This document shows positions 7,884-14,659 of a stretch of 18,429 nucleotides of DNA, one piece after another. The notes under the pieces are model-generated. The model had not been told where the DNA came from. It did not search any database and worked only from the letters and a program-made list of their open reading frames with translations. This DNA is from UBA9865 sp035647835. GTDB lineage: Bacteria; Bacillota; Dethiobacteria; Dethiobacterales; Dethiobacteraceae. The stretch spans positions 1 to 18,429 of the forward strand of contig DASRMS010000147.1 in NCBI GenBank assembly GCA_035647835.1. The letters are read 5' to 3'. A program made the position numbers and the translations under genes. Every line of letters begins with the position of its first letter. Within the stretch, counting starts at the first letter, position 1.

Positions 7884-8489
7884 TTATGCATTAGTAAATA
7901 AAATGGCCGCCACTTCTGGCTCTAGCTGATCCCGCTGCATACGTAATAGGGCGGCAAAGGAACTGTTAATTTCCACATCGCCGGCACTTAAGACAAAGCC
8001 ACCCTGCAGTTCGCGTGTTTCCGCAGACAACTGTAGGTTCCCTTGTTTGCCCTCTTGCGTCAGGGCTTTGTTAACTCGTGCCAGAAATTCCGGTGAAAAA
8101 TGCACTTTATCCGCCGGAGAAATGATAATTTCTTCGCTGCCAGTAGAGGCAGTGGCCAGGAGCATGTTAAAGAGTATGGCCTGATAAGCTTGTGGCTCCA
8201 GATTCTGCAGTCGTGTTAGCGCCTGCTTAAAGGTATCTTCAATTAAATCCTCTTTGGCGGCCAGAATAGCTTTACGGGCGTCCAGTTCAGCAATAGTTTG
8301 GTCACGACGCTGTAGTTCGGCAGCTTTTTTGGCCACATCTGCCTCAATTTTTTGCTTTTTAGCGGCAGCCTCGGCCTCTGCCTTGTCCCTGCTGGCAGCG
8401 GCTCGCTCACGAGCGCCAGCCAGCAGATCTTCTGCTTCGCTAGTGGCATCTGCCACAATTTTTTCTTTTAGTTTTTCGGCTCCCGACAT
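7884..8489 (-). CDS. atpE: V-type ATPase subunit E (peripheral stalk)
   Basis: Subunit E pairs with G/H to form the stator stalks that hold the A3B3 head against rotation. The N-terminal half (about 1-100) is a long Ala/Glu/Lys-rich helix of coiled-coil type. The C-terminal half is globular and keeps family patterns such as EIIISPADK and ELQGGFVLSAGDVEINSSF. Start: the frame is open to a TTG at 8519, which would overlap K, but ATG 8489 follows AAGGAGGG by 8 nt and is chosen (201 aa). It then starts 13 nt after the K stop. The symbol follows V/A-type usage (ntpE) and should not be confused with the F-type c-subunit gene. Confidence 0.93.
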   Translation of the reverse strand: MSGAEKLKEKIVADATSEAEDLLAGARERAAASRDKAEAEAAAKKQKIEADVAKKAAELQRRDQTIAELDARKAILAAKEDLIEDTFKQALTRLQNLEPQAYQAILFNMLLATASTGSEEIIISPADKVHFSPEFLARVNKALTQEGKQGNLQLSAETRELQGGFVLSAGDVEINSSFAALLRMQRDQLEPEVAAILFTNA

Positions 8490-8502
8490 TAGGTTGCCCT
8501 CC

Positions 8503-8979
8503 TTAGACCTGGATCCCAAATAGCATTAAGATCGACATTAATAGGGCTAACACCGCGTAGGTTTCAACCATTACAGCATAGATAATCGCTTTACCAGCTT
8601 CTTCAGGGCGTTTAGCAACTAAATGCACACCACTGATAGCTGTTTGACCTTGGACCAAAGCAGAAATTAAACCAACGATGGCGATGGGCAGGGCGGCAAA
8701 AAACAAGCCTAAACCTTCTTGCATCGTGATGGTCGCGACTGTACCACCAATCAGTCCAGTACGCTGTAAAATTAAGAAACCTACCAAAAGTCCATAGATC
8801 CCCTGTGTACCAGGCAGCGCTTGCAAAAGGAGCGTAGGTCCAAATTTATCAGGATCTTCTGTAACAACACCCGCTGCAGCCTGACCCACACGGCCCACAC
8901 TTACAGCTGAACCAATACCTGCCAGAATTACAGCCAGGGCAGCACCAACAATCGCTAAAAGTAAACCGGTTCCTATCAT
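8503..8979 (-). CDS. atpK: V-type ATPase subunit K (16-kDa proteolipid, predicted Na+ type)
   Basis: Membrane rotor subunit, 158 residues with four hydrophobic segments (about 5-27, 46-73, 84-108, 129-155): a duplicated two-helix hairpin, twice the size of an F-type c subunit. The ion-carrying Glu139 is in the last helix (VMVETYAVL); the first hairpin has Gln59 in the equivalent zone and no carboxylate. Aligned by eye with E. hirae NtpK, all five Na+ ligands are present: Leu55, Thr58, Gln59 (in LPGTQG), Gln110 and Glu139. One carboxylate per four helices means few ions per ATP, which usually favours ATP-driven pumping. ATG 8979 has AAGGAGG 10 nt upstream in an AT-rich context. The fold is certain; Na+ coupling is an inference from the ligands. 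Confidence 0.97.
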   Translation of the reverse strand: MIGTGLLLAIVGAALAVILAGIGSAVSVGRVGQAAAGVVTEDPDKFGPTLLLQALPGTQGIYGLLVGFLILQRTGLIGGTVATITMQEGLGLFFAALPIAIVGLISALVQGQTAISGVHLVAKRPEEAGKAIIYAVMVETYAVLALLMSILMLFGIQV

Positions 8980-9021
8980 GACTATTTATCCTCCTTTTTT
9001 TCAGGTCCTCTTGTCAACCTG
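8980..9021 (-). promoter_or_regulatory. Hairpin and strong ribosome site before subunit K
   Basis: CAGGT (minus strand 9021-9017) can pair with ACCTG (9006-9002) around a 10-nt loop. It is followed by a run of A and AAGGAGG (8996-8990) that stays outside the stem. The binding site is therefore fully exposed, in contrast to that of subunit C, which fits the high copy number of K in the rotor ring. Confidence 0.35.
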
Positions 9022-9050
9022 TTGCCAATAATTTTGCTGACGATAACAAG

Positions 9051-11012
9051 TTATTCGTGTTGAGTTGTTTCCTGCTGAATCTCCATATGCCGAGTATTAA
9101 AGCGGAAGGGTGCAAAGGCACGACCGCCACCCTCATAAAAGCGATTATAGAACTCAATGTACTGCAGGCGGCTGGAGTGGATAAAAGAACCCAAACCATT
9201 AATGGCTAAATTAAAGGTATGACCGCCTATTAATAAAATTACCATGGGAATCCAGCCAATAGGACTGCCAACCAGCAATCCAGCCATCGTGTTAATGGCC
9301 AGCCCGACCACGCCTGTAGCCAGACCTAGAGCCAGCAGACGTGAGTAAGACAAGATATCACTAAAGTAGCCGGTAATATCATACAAGGAGACTAGCCCTG
9401 AGAAAAACTTCTTAAGAATCGTAGGCTGACTGCGCCCTTGCGTCAAAATTAAACCAATAGCACCAGCCAAAGCCATATATTTACCAATCTTAGCGGTACT
9501 GGGCAATGCTAGTAAACCTAAACCAGTCAGCAGGACATACCACAGCCCCACATCAAACAGGGCATCAAGGGTTTTCCCTTGCCGTACCAGGCTGACAAAC
9601 TTTACACCCATGCCGTAGAAGATATGCACCACACCTATCCCCAAGGCAATGCCAAGTAAGAGGATGGGGTTAGCTAAAGCATCAAAGGCCAGTGGGGCAC
9701 CAATAATCTGGTAACTAAACCAACCGCCTACCAGCCAGCCAATCACGACTGTGGATAAGCCGCCCCAAAAGAGGATTTTCAATAGCTTACGCATATTCTC
9801 CCCTTTTATTTTCCGTAAACCTATCCCGGCCAGCAGCATTAAAACCAGACCATAGCCGGCATCGGTTAAGCAGAAACCGAAAAATATGATAAAAAAAGCG
9901 GTGAAAGAAGCGGTGGGATCAATCCCATAGGGGCTGGGGATACCATATAGTTTTGTGACAAACTCAAAAGGAGCAAAGAATGGCTTGTTCTCCAGCTTTA
10001 CGGGGAAGTTTTCGCCTTCCTCCGGTTCACTTACGGTCAGCCCAATGGTCTCACTTAAAGCAAGAATTCTCTGCTGCAGCTGCGCCACCTCTGCCGTTGG
10101 TACCCAGCCTTGCAGCACAAAGGTACTGTCGGTACGTGCTAAATTATCAACTGCCTGATTTTTCTCCCTTTGTACCGTGAGGTAATCTAGATAATATTGT
10201 AAAGTTTGGCGGTGCTGCACCTGCTCCGCAATCTGGGCGAGGGCCGTTTTCCGCTCTGCAGTCACCGTAGTCAGCCCCTGCTCTATGTGCCTTAAATTTT
10301 CCACCACTGTACCTGGCAGCTGCGGCAGCTGCTGGCGGTTAAAGTTAACCTGTTTTAGGGCGTTTTGCACCAGCTCGGCATGCTGATGGTGATAAGCCAA
10401 GAGAATGTATGCTTCACCACGCTGGCTGTCTATTTCCTCTAGGTAGCAGGCAGCCTCAGCTGCTGCTAGTTGAGACTCAATCAGCTTTAATTGGGTGACC
10501 GGTACAGTACCTAACTCCAGACGTACCGCTTTAGTATTTGTGATTTCTGGCAGGGTAATAGTTAATTGCTGCCACGGCTGCAGTTGTCGCTGCAAGTTTT
10601 GCAGGCGGGTTTCCTCATTACGTAAGCTCATTAATTTCTCATCAACAGCTTTTAATGTTTGATAAACATTGCTGCTGATTGCTGCCCAGTGCGGTACCTT
10701 TTCCTGCACTGTTTTAAGCGTGAGCACTTCTTTTTCTACCAGGATATCATCTAAAAGCCCCTTATTAACACGATGATAACGATTAAGGAAATCTAAATTA
10801 AAACGAACTTCTGCCATGCTTTTTTCCACAGCTTGCATGGCTTCCTGCTCATGATCTTGTTCCAGAAAGTCAGCAAAAGCTTCCTCTGCCGCCATCTGCT
10901 CGGTGAGGTCGCTGATTTCCAGCACACCGGACTGCTGCAAGAGCTCTAAAATATTCTTCTTATCGGTCTGGTGGGCGAGCAGGGTAACCTTACTCATCTT
11001 AGCTATGCCCAT
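9051..11012 (-). CDS. atpI: V-type ATPase subunit I (membrane stator, a-like)
   Basis: Large stator subunit that, with the K ring, forms the ion path. The N-terminal half (1 to about 345) is cytoplasmic and mostly coiled coil, with the QGWVPT motif at 301-306. The C-terminal half has seven to eight hydrophobic segments. Essential arginines are visible: SYSR (Arg558) and IHSSR (Arg615), corresponding to the pair that faces the rotor carboxylate in Thermus. The conserved YEGGGRAFAPF follows at about 626-636. The 653-residue length is normal. ATG 11012 overlaps the stop of the G/H gene by 14 nt. It has only a distant GAGAGG, so coupling to the upstream gene is likely. The symbol (ntpI) is V-type and is unrelated to the F-type atpI assembly gene. 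Confidence 0.96.
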   Translation of the reverse strand: MGIAKMSKVTLLAHQTDKKNILELLQQSGVLEISDLTEQMAAEEAFADFLEQDHEQEAMQAVEKSMAEVRFNLDFLNRYHRVNKGLLDDILVEKEVLTLKTVQEKVPHWAAISSNVYQTLKAVDEKLMSLRNEETRLQNLQRQLQPWQQLTITLPEITNTKAVRLELGTVPVTQLKLIESQLAAAEAACYLEEIDSQRGEAYILLAYHHQHAELVQNALKQVNFNRQQLPQLPGTVVENLRHIEQGLTTVTAERKTALAQIAEQVQHRQTLQYYLDYLTVQREKNQAVDNLARTDSTFVLQGWVPTAEVAQLQQRILALSETIGLTVSEPEEGENFPVKLENKPFFAPFEFVTKLYGIPSPYGIDPTASFTAFFIIFFGFCLTDAGYGLVLMLLAGIGLRKIKGENMRKLLKILFWGGLSTVVIGWLVGGWFSYQIIGAPLAFDALANPILLLGIALGIGVVHIFYGMGVKFVSLVRQGKTLDALFDVGLWYVLLTGLGLLALPSTAKIGKYMALAGAIGLILTQGRSQPTILKKFFSGLVSLYDITGYFSDILSYSRLLALGLATGVVGLAINTMAGLLVGSPIGWIPMVILLIGGHTFNLAINGLGSFIHSSRLQYIEFYNRFYEGGGRAFAPFRFNTRHMEIQQETTQHE

Positions 11013-11325
11013 AGCTTTTCACAATCCTCTCCATGACCATTGTTATTGCTGCTTCCTGTTGTGTTACGGCTGCAGCCAGCATAACTTTAATTTCAGCTGC
11101 AGTACGCTCACGTATGGGAGCGATCAAACTTTCCCGTTCTTCCTCCAGTACAGCCAGACGCTGGCGGCCTGCTGCCTCTGCTTCGGTAGTAGTTTGCTCT
11201 ACAGTTTCCACTGCTGCCACTTCTGCTTCCCTGACGATACGACGGGCCTCCGTCTGCGCTTCAGCTTTCAGTGCGGCTGCTTGCTCCTCAGCTGCCCGTA
11301 TATCTTTGATCACATCCCCTAACAA
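10999..11325 (-). CDS. V-type ATPase subunit G/H (peripheral stalk)
   Basis: A 108-residue, almost wholly helical protein rich in Ala, Glu, Gln and Arg; the right-handed coiled-coil partner of subunit E in the stator stalk (NtpF in E. hirae, AtpH in some annotations). The opening LGDVIKDIRAAEEQAAAL is typical. Being first among the ATPase subunits and directly before I matches the E. hirae order F-I-K-E-C-G-A-B-D. The start is TTG (11325-11323), preceded by GGGAGGTGA about 6 nt upstream. It follows the AtpZ-like gene by 66 nt. Sequence alone is weakly diagnostic for such coiled coils; the position makes the call firm. Confidence 0.9.
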   Translation of the reverse strand: MLGDVIKDIRAAEEQAAALKAEAQTEARRIVREAEVAAVETVEQTTTEAEAAGRQRLAVLEEERESLIAPIRERTAAEIKVMLAAAVTQQEAAITMVMERIVKSYGHS

Positions 11326-11391
11326 ATAATTTCACCTCCCTTTTACAGTATTGTCTGCTAATATATCACGATGATTGTCGTAGCTTTACTT

Positions 11392-11592
11392 TTATTTTTT
11401 TAAGAGAATCCTTTTGGCTTGCCCAAAGCCAGCCAAGAGACCTAAGAGGATACCGGCCAGCAAATAAAGGCTAGGGTGACCAAAACGCTGCCCCAGAAAG
11501 CGGCCTAAATAAACGCCGCCCAGCAAGGAGCATGAGATACTCAATGCCAGCTCTATCACCACCCGTAAGGCAGTAAAATCCTCCCTTTTCAC
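11392..11592 (-). CDS. atpZ: AtpZ-like small membrane protein (F-ATPase gene-1 family)
   Basis: A short protein with two hydrophobic segments (about residues 9-29 and 36-57) joined by a charged turn, containing LGGVYLGRFLGQRFGH and LLAGILLGLLAGF. This is the pattern of the AtpZ/AtpI 'ATPase gene 1' family found at the head of F-type ATP synthase operons; Bacillus AtpI and AtpZ have been linked to c-ring assembly and to divalent cation transport. Start: the frame is open to GTG 11613, but AGAGG lies 7 nt before GTG 11592, which I prefer (66 aa). It is the first gene after the promoter gap and 66 nt before the V-ATPase genes, so it is probably cotranscribed with them. Its presence ahead of a V-type enzyme is unusual. 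Confidence 0.8.
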   Translation of the reverse strand: MKREDFTALRVVIELALSISCSLLGGVYLGRFLGQRFGHPSLYLLAGILLGLLAGFGQAKRILLKK

Positions 11593-11619
11593 CGGACCAC
11601 CTCTCAGGCTCACGTTTAC

Positions 11620-11745
11620 ATTCCCCAGTTTTTCACTGGCAGATGCGCCAGTTAGTTACACTGCGTGTACGTGTCCGTTAAATTAGCTTTTCGACACCTT
11701 AACTTACATCTCCTTTTTTGCCCACAGTAGTCGCAATCGTGGTTC
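11620..11745 (-). promoter_or_regulatory. Hairpin-rich leader of the atpZ–V-ATPase operon
   Basis: Reading the minus strand, successive inverted repeats are CCAC/GTGG (11742-11739 with 11725-11722), GTGTC/GACAC (11697-11693 with 11675-11671), TACAC/GTGTA with a 3-nt loop (11669-11665 with 11661-11657), and ACTGGC/GCCAGT (11652-11647 with 11640-11635). The last arm can alternatively pair with a downstream ACTGG (CCAGT 11639-11635 over a GAAAA loop), which excludes the previous stem. No reading frame of interest lies here. It could be a cis-acting RNA element; I could not match it to a riboswitch consensus from memory. Confidence 0.35.
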
Positions 11746-11760
11746 TTGTGAAAATATTCC

Positions 11761-11802
11761 CAAATATTACAGAGACTTTACATTGTCAATAAATTGCAAT
11801 GT
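11761..11802 (-). promoter_or_regulatory. Candidate promoter with overlapping inverted repeat, atpZ–V-ATPase operon
   Basis: On the minus strand a perfect -35 box TTGACA (11789-11784) is followed after 17 nt by TATTTG (11766-11761), a weak -10 box. An inverted repeat, ACATTG (11780-11785) and CAATGT (11797-11802), is centred on the -35 box and could be a repressor site. The gap after comEB has no clear terminator, so some readthrough from the upstream cluster is also possible. Confidence 0.4.
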
Positions 11803-11835
11803 TTGGACAAAAAAGTGCTGGTGTACATAGCTTCT

Positions 11836-12297
11836 TTACAATTTACTCCCTTGTTTATATTCAAGATAGCGGACCGTTATTCCAGCTTCCGCTAGCAGCT
11901 CAGCAGACATTTTATCTGGGTAACTATCCGTAATCACCACTTCTTTGATGCTGGCATTAATAATCATCTTGGCACAAACCACACAGGGGTGGGTTGTACA
12001 ATAGAGCGTGGCGCCACCAATAGGCACACCATAAAGCGCAGCCTGTAAAATAGCATTTTGTTCGGCGTGCAGACCACGGCACAGTTCATGACGTTGACCG
12101 GAGGGCACCTGCTGCTGGTCACGCAGACAACCAACTTCTTCACAATGAGCTAAACCACTGGGAGCCCCGTTATAACCGGTAGTTAAGATTCTTTTATCTT
12201 TAATAATCACTGCACCTACGGCGCGCCGTAAACATGTAGAGCGGGTCGCTACCATGTGTGCAATCTCCATAAAATAATTATCCCAAGCCGGGCGCAT
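11836..12297 (-). CDS. comEB: dCMP deaminase (ComEB family)
   Basis: Zinc enzyme that converts dCMP to dUMP, feeding thymidylate synthesis. The 153-residue protein has the cytidine/deoxycytidylate deaminase motifs HAEQNA (His77, catalytic Glu79) and PCVVC (Cys105, Cys108), which bind the catalytic zinc. GYNGAPSG (41-48) and the Cys/His cluster at 51-73 (HCEEVGC, HELC) are typical of the dCMP branch and may hold a second zinc. ATG 12297 follows GGAGG by 7 nt and lies 19 nt after the upp stop. In B. subtilis comEB lies in a competence operon; here it is next to upp, so a nucleotide-metabolism role is the natural reading. Confidence 0.95.
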   Translation of the reverse strand: MRPAWDNYFMEIAHMVATRSTCLRRAVGAVIIKDKRILTTGYNGAPSGLAHCEEVGCLRDQQQVPSGQRHELCRGLHAEQNAILQAALYGVPIGGATLYCTTHPCVVCAKMIINASIKEVVITDSYPDKMSAELLAEAGITVRYLEYKQGSKL

Positions 12298-12316
12298 CGC
12301 TCTTCCTCCCCTTTAC

Positions 12317-12949
12317 TTACAATGTGCCATACAATCGGTCGCCGGCGTCGCCTAGTCCTGGCAGGATATAGCCTTTTTCGTTTAGTCTTTCATCTAGCTT
12401 GGCAATAAAAAGTTTCACATCAGGATGTGCTTTTTCTAGATGGGCCACGCCTTCCGGAGCAGCAATAATCGCAAAGAGCGTCAAATTGTTAGCACCATGG
12501 TCTTTAAGAATCTGTAAAGTAGCACTGGCAGAACCACCAGTAGCCAACATGGGGTCTAAAACCCAGACCGCCCGGTCAGCCAGGGGAGGTAATTTGACTA
12601 AATACCGTACAGGTGCTAAAGTTTCATGATCCCGGGCTAACCCCACATGCCCCACGGGCGAATTAGGCAGTAGTTTTAACAACGGATCAGCCATGGCCAA
12701 GCCTGCCCGTAAGATGGGCACTAAGACTGGTGCCGGGCCGTCTAAAACCTGGCAGGCAGTGGTGGCCAGTGGAGTTTCCACTTCCTTGGTTGTACAGGGC
12801 AAAGACTTGCTTACTTCATAAAGCATCAGTACAGTTACTTCTTCTACTAACTGCCGAAACAAAGCGACATTAGTGTTACGGTCACGCAATCTGGCTACTT
12901 TATCTTCCACCAAAGGGTGGTTAAAAATAAATGTTTGCTTATTATTCAT
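12317..12949 (-). CDS. upp: Uracil phosphoribosyltransferase
   Basis: Pyrimidine salvage: uracil plus PRPP gives UMP. The PRPP-binding loop is visible as LDPMLATGGSA and the uracil-binding C-terminus as GYILPGLGDAGDRLYGT. NHPLVEDKVARLRDRNT is the usual N-terminus. The preferred start ATG 12949 gives 210 residues, the family length, and overlaps the glyA stop by 8 nt. An in-frame GTG at 12967 has AAAGGAG only 4 nt upstream and would add six residues; it cannot be excluded. The order glyA–upp–ATPase operon is conserved in Bacillota. Confidence 0.95.
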   Translation of the reverse strand: MNNKQTFIFNHPLVEDKVARLRDRNTNVALFRQLVEEVTVLMLYEVSKSLPCTTKEVETPLATTACQVLDGPAPVLVPILRAGLAMADPLLKLLPNSPVGHVGLARDHETLAPVRYLVKLPPLADRAVWVLDPMLATGGSASATLQILKDHGANNLTLFAIIAAPEGVAHLEKAHPDVKLFIAKLDERLNEKGYILPGLGDAGDRLYGTL

Positions 12950-14177
12950 AAATGGGGAAAGACGCACAGAGCTCCTTTACGCGGTGACGAACCTGCGTCT
13001 TAACCTGCTCAGCTCCTTTATGCTGTAATGTTGCTGAAATTAACTCAGCAATAAGTTCCATTTCCGGTTCTTTCATGCCACGTGAAGTAACCGCAGGCGT
13101 ACCAATACGAATACCACTGGTGACATGAGAGTTAGCTGGGTCAAAAGGAATAGTATTTTTATTGATGGTGATCCCTACCTCACCCAGCATCTCTTCTGCC
13201 TCTTTGCCGTTGAGGCCTTGAGAGCGCAGATCAACTAACATTAAGTGATTATCTGTGCCGCCTGAGACCAAATCAAAACCCTCATTTAACAGGCATTTAG
13301 CCAAAACCCGGGCATTGGTCACGACTTGCTGTACATAGACAGCATATTCAGGCAGCTGGGCCTCTTTGAAGCAAACTGCTTTAGCCGCAATTACATGCAT
13401 CAGCGGTCCTCCCTGTAAGCCGGGGAAGATAGCCTTATCGATGGCCGCCGCATATTCCTGACGGCACATAATCAGACCGCCGCGCGGGCCGCGCAAAGTT
13501 TTGTGCGTGGTCGAAGTGACAAACTCGGCTACCGGCAGCGGTGAGGGATGGATACCAGCTGCCACCAGTCCTGCAATGTGGGCAATATCCACCATTAAAT
13601 AGGCACCGACACGATCAGCAATCTGCCGAAAGGCGGTAAAATCAATGATCCGGGGATAGGCACTGGCTCCGGCTACAATTAGACGCGGTTTATGTTTTTT
13701 AGCTAAATCTTCTACTTGATTATAATCAAGTAAACCGGTGCTGCGGTCCACACCGTAGGAGACGGCATGAAAATATTTGCCCGACAGACTGACGGGGGCA
13801 CCATGTGTCAAATGTCCCCCATGGGCTAAATTCATGCCCAGCATAGTGTCACCAACTTTAAGCGCCGCTAAATAGACGGCTAGATTTGCGCTGGCACCAG
13901 AATGAGGCTGCACATTGGCATGTTCTGCACCGAAAAGTTCTTGAGCACGTGTACGGGCTAATTCTTCCGCTTCATCCACATAGTCACAGCCGCCGTAGTA
14001 ACGTCGACTAGGATAGCCTTCAGCATATTTATTGGTTAACACCGACCCTTGGGCTTCCAGGACTGCACGGCTGACATAGTTTTCCGAGGCAATTAACTCC
14101 AAATGATCTTGCTGGCGCTGCTTTTCTAGGGCAATAACCCGGGCTATTTCCGCATCAATTAATTGTAGCGTCGACAT
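12942..14177 (-). CDS. glyA: Serine hydroxymethyltransferase
   Basis: PLP enzyme interconverting serine and glycine with tetrahydrofolate, the main source of one-carbon units. The PLP-binding Lys is in TSTTHKTLRGPRGG and is residue 226 from the chosen start, as in the Bacillus enzyme. ELIASENYVS, YPSRRYYGG and the PHSGASANLAVY region are also intact. The frame is open to 14219, overlapping rpiB, but ATG 14177 follows AAGGAGG by 6 nt and gives MSTLQLIDAEI (411 aa), the normal length. It lies 26 nt after rpiB. Confidence 0.98.
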   Translation of the reverse strand: MSTLQLIDAEIARVIALEKQRQQDHLELIASENYVSRAVLEAQGSVLTNKYAEGYPSRRYYGGCDYVDEAEELARTRAQELFGAEHANVQPHSGASANLAVYLAALKVGDTMLGMNLAHGGHLTHGAPVSLSGKYFHAVSYGVDRSTGLLDYNQVEDLAKKHKPRLIVAGASAYPRIIDFTAFRQIADRVGAYLMVDIAHIAGLVAAGIHPSPLPVAEFVTSTTHKTLRGPRGGLIMCRQEYAAAIDKAIFPGLQGGPLMHVIAAKAVCFKEAQLPEYAVYVQQVVTNARVLAKCLLNEGFDLVSGGTDNHLMLVDLRSQGLNGKEAEEMLGEVGITINKNTIPFDPANSHVTSGIRIGTPAVTSRGMKEPEMELIAELISATLQHKGAEQVKTQVRHRVKELCASFPIYE

Positions 14178-14203
14178 CTGTACCTCCTTACTTACTGCCC
14201 GGG

Positions 14204-14659
14204 TTAACCCTGACGGCAATACTTGTGCTCGATTGCTTTAATCTTCTCCACCCGGCAGGCATGACGGCCACCGGCGTAGCTGCCCTGTAAAAAGGCTGCC
14301 ACAACCTCTAGGGCCAGGCCTGGTCCAAGCACCCGCTCACCTAAAGTCAAGACATTGGCGTCATTATGCTCACGGCTCATGCGCGCCGAAAAAGTATCAT
14401 GACAATGAGCAGCACGAATGCCAGGCACTTTATTCGCGGCGATACTCACACCAATTCCTGTACCACAACAGATAATCCCTAAGTTATACTCGCCGCCGGC
14501 TACTGCTTCCGCCACCTGCAGCGCAAAATCAGGATAATCCACTGATGCTGCCGACATCGTACCTAAATCGTGACTGATGTAGCCCTCTTCAGCCAGATAA
14601 GTGTTGATCTGCTGCTTTAAATGAAACCCGCCATGGTCACTAGCAATCGCAATTTTCAT
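14204..14659 (-). CDS. rpiB: Ribose-5-phosphate isomerase B
   Basis: Interconverts ribose 5-phosphate and ribulose 5-phosphate in the pentose phosphate pathway. The MKIAIASDHGG N-terminus and the ICCGTGIG active site (catalytic Cys65, with a second Cys at 64) are characteristic of the RpiB/LacAB family; SREHNDANVLTLGERV follows. ATG 14659 has AAGGAGG 6 nt upstream and overlaps the preceding stop by 4 nt (ATGA), indicating coupled translation. The protein is 151 residues, the usual size. Allose-6-phosphate isomerase and the LacA/LacB subunits are relatives, but the housekeeping context favours RpiB. Confidence 0.95.
   Translation of the reverse strand: MKIAIASDHGGFHLKQQINTYLAEEGYISHDLGTMSAASVDYPDFALQVAEAVAGGEYNLGIICCGTGIGVSIAANKVPGIRAAHCHDTFSARMSREHNDANVLTLGERVLGPGLALEVVAAFLQGSYAGGRHACRVEKIKAIEHKYCRQG

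Noticed and set aside
11704..11720. AAGGAG followed directly by ATG-TAA in the ATPase leader (minus strand)
   Set aside because: Start and stop are adjacent and the binding site has no spacing, so it is not a credible upstream reading frame.
14204..14219. Apparent overlap of glyA into rpiB, and of subunit E into K at 8503-8519
   Set aside because: Both arise from upstream in-frame codons without ribosome sites; the starts with AAGGAGG (14177 and 8489) remove the overlaps.
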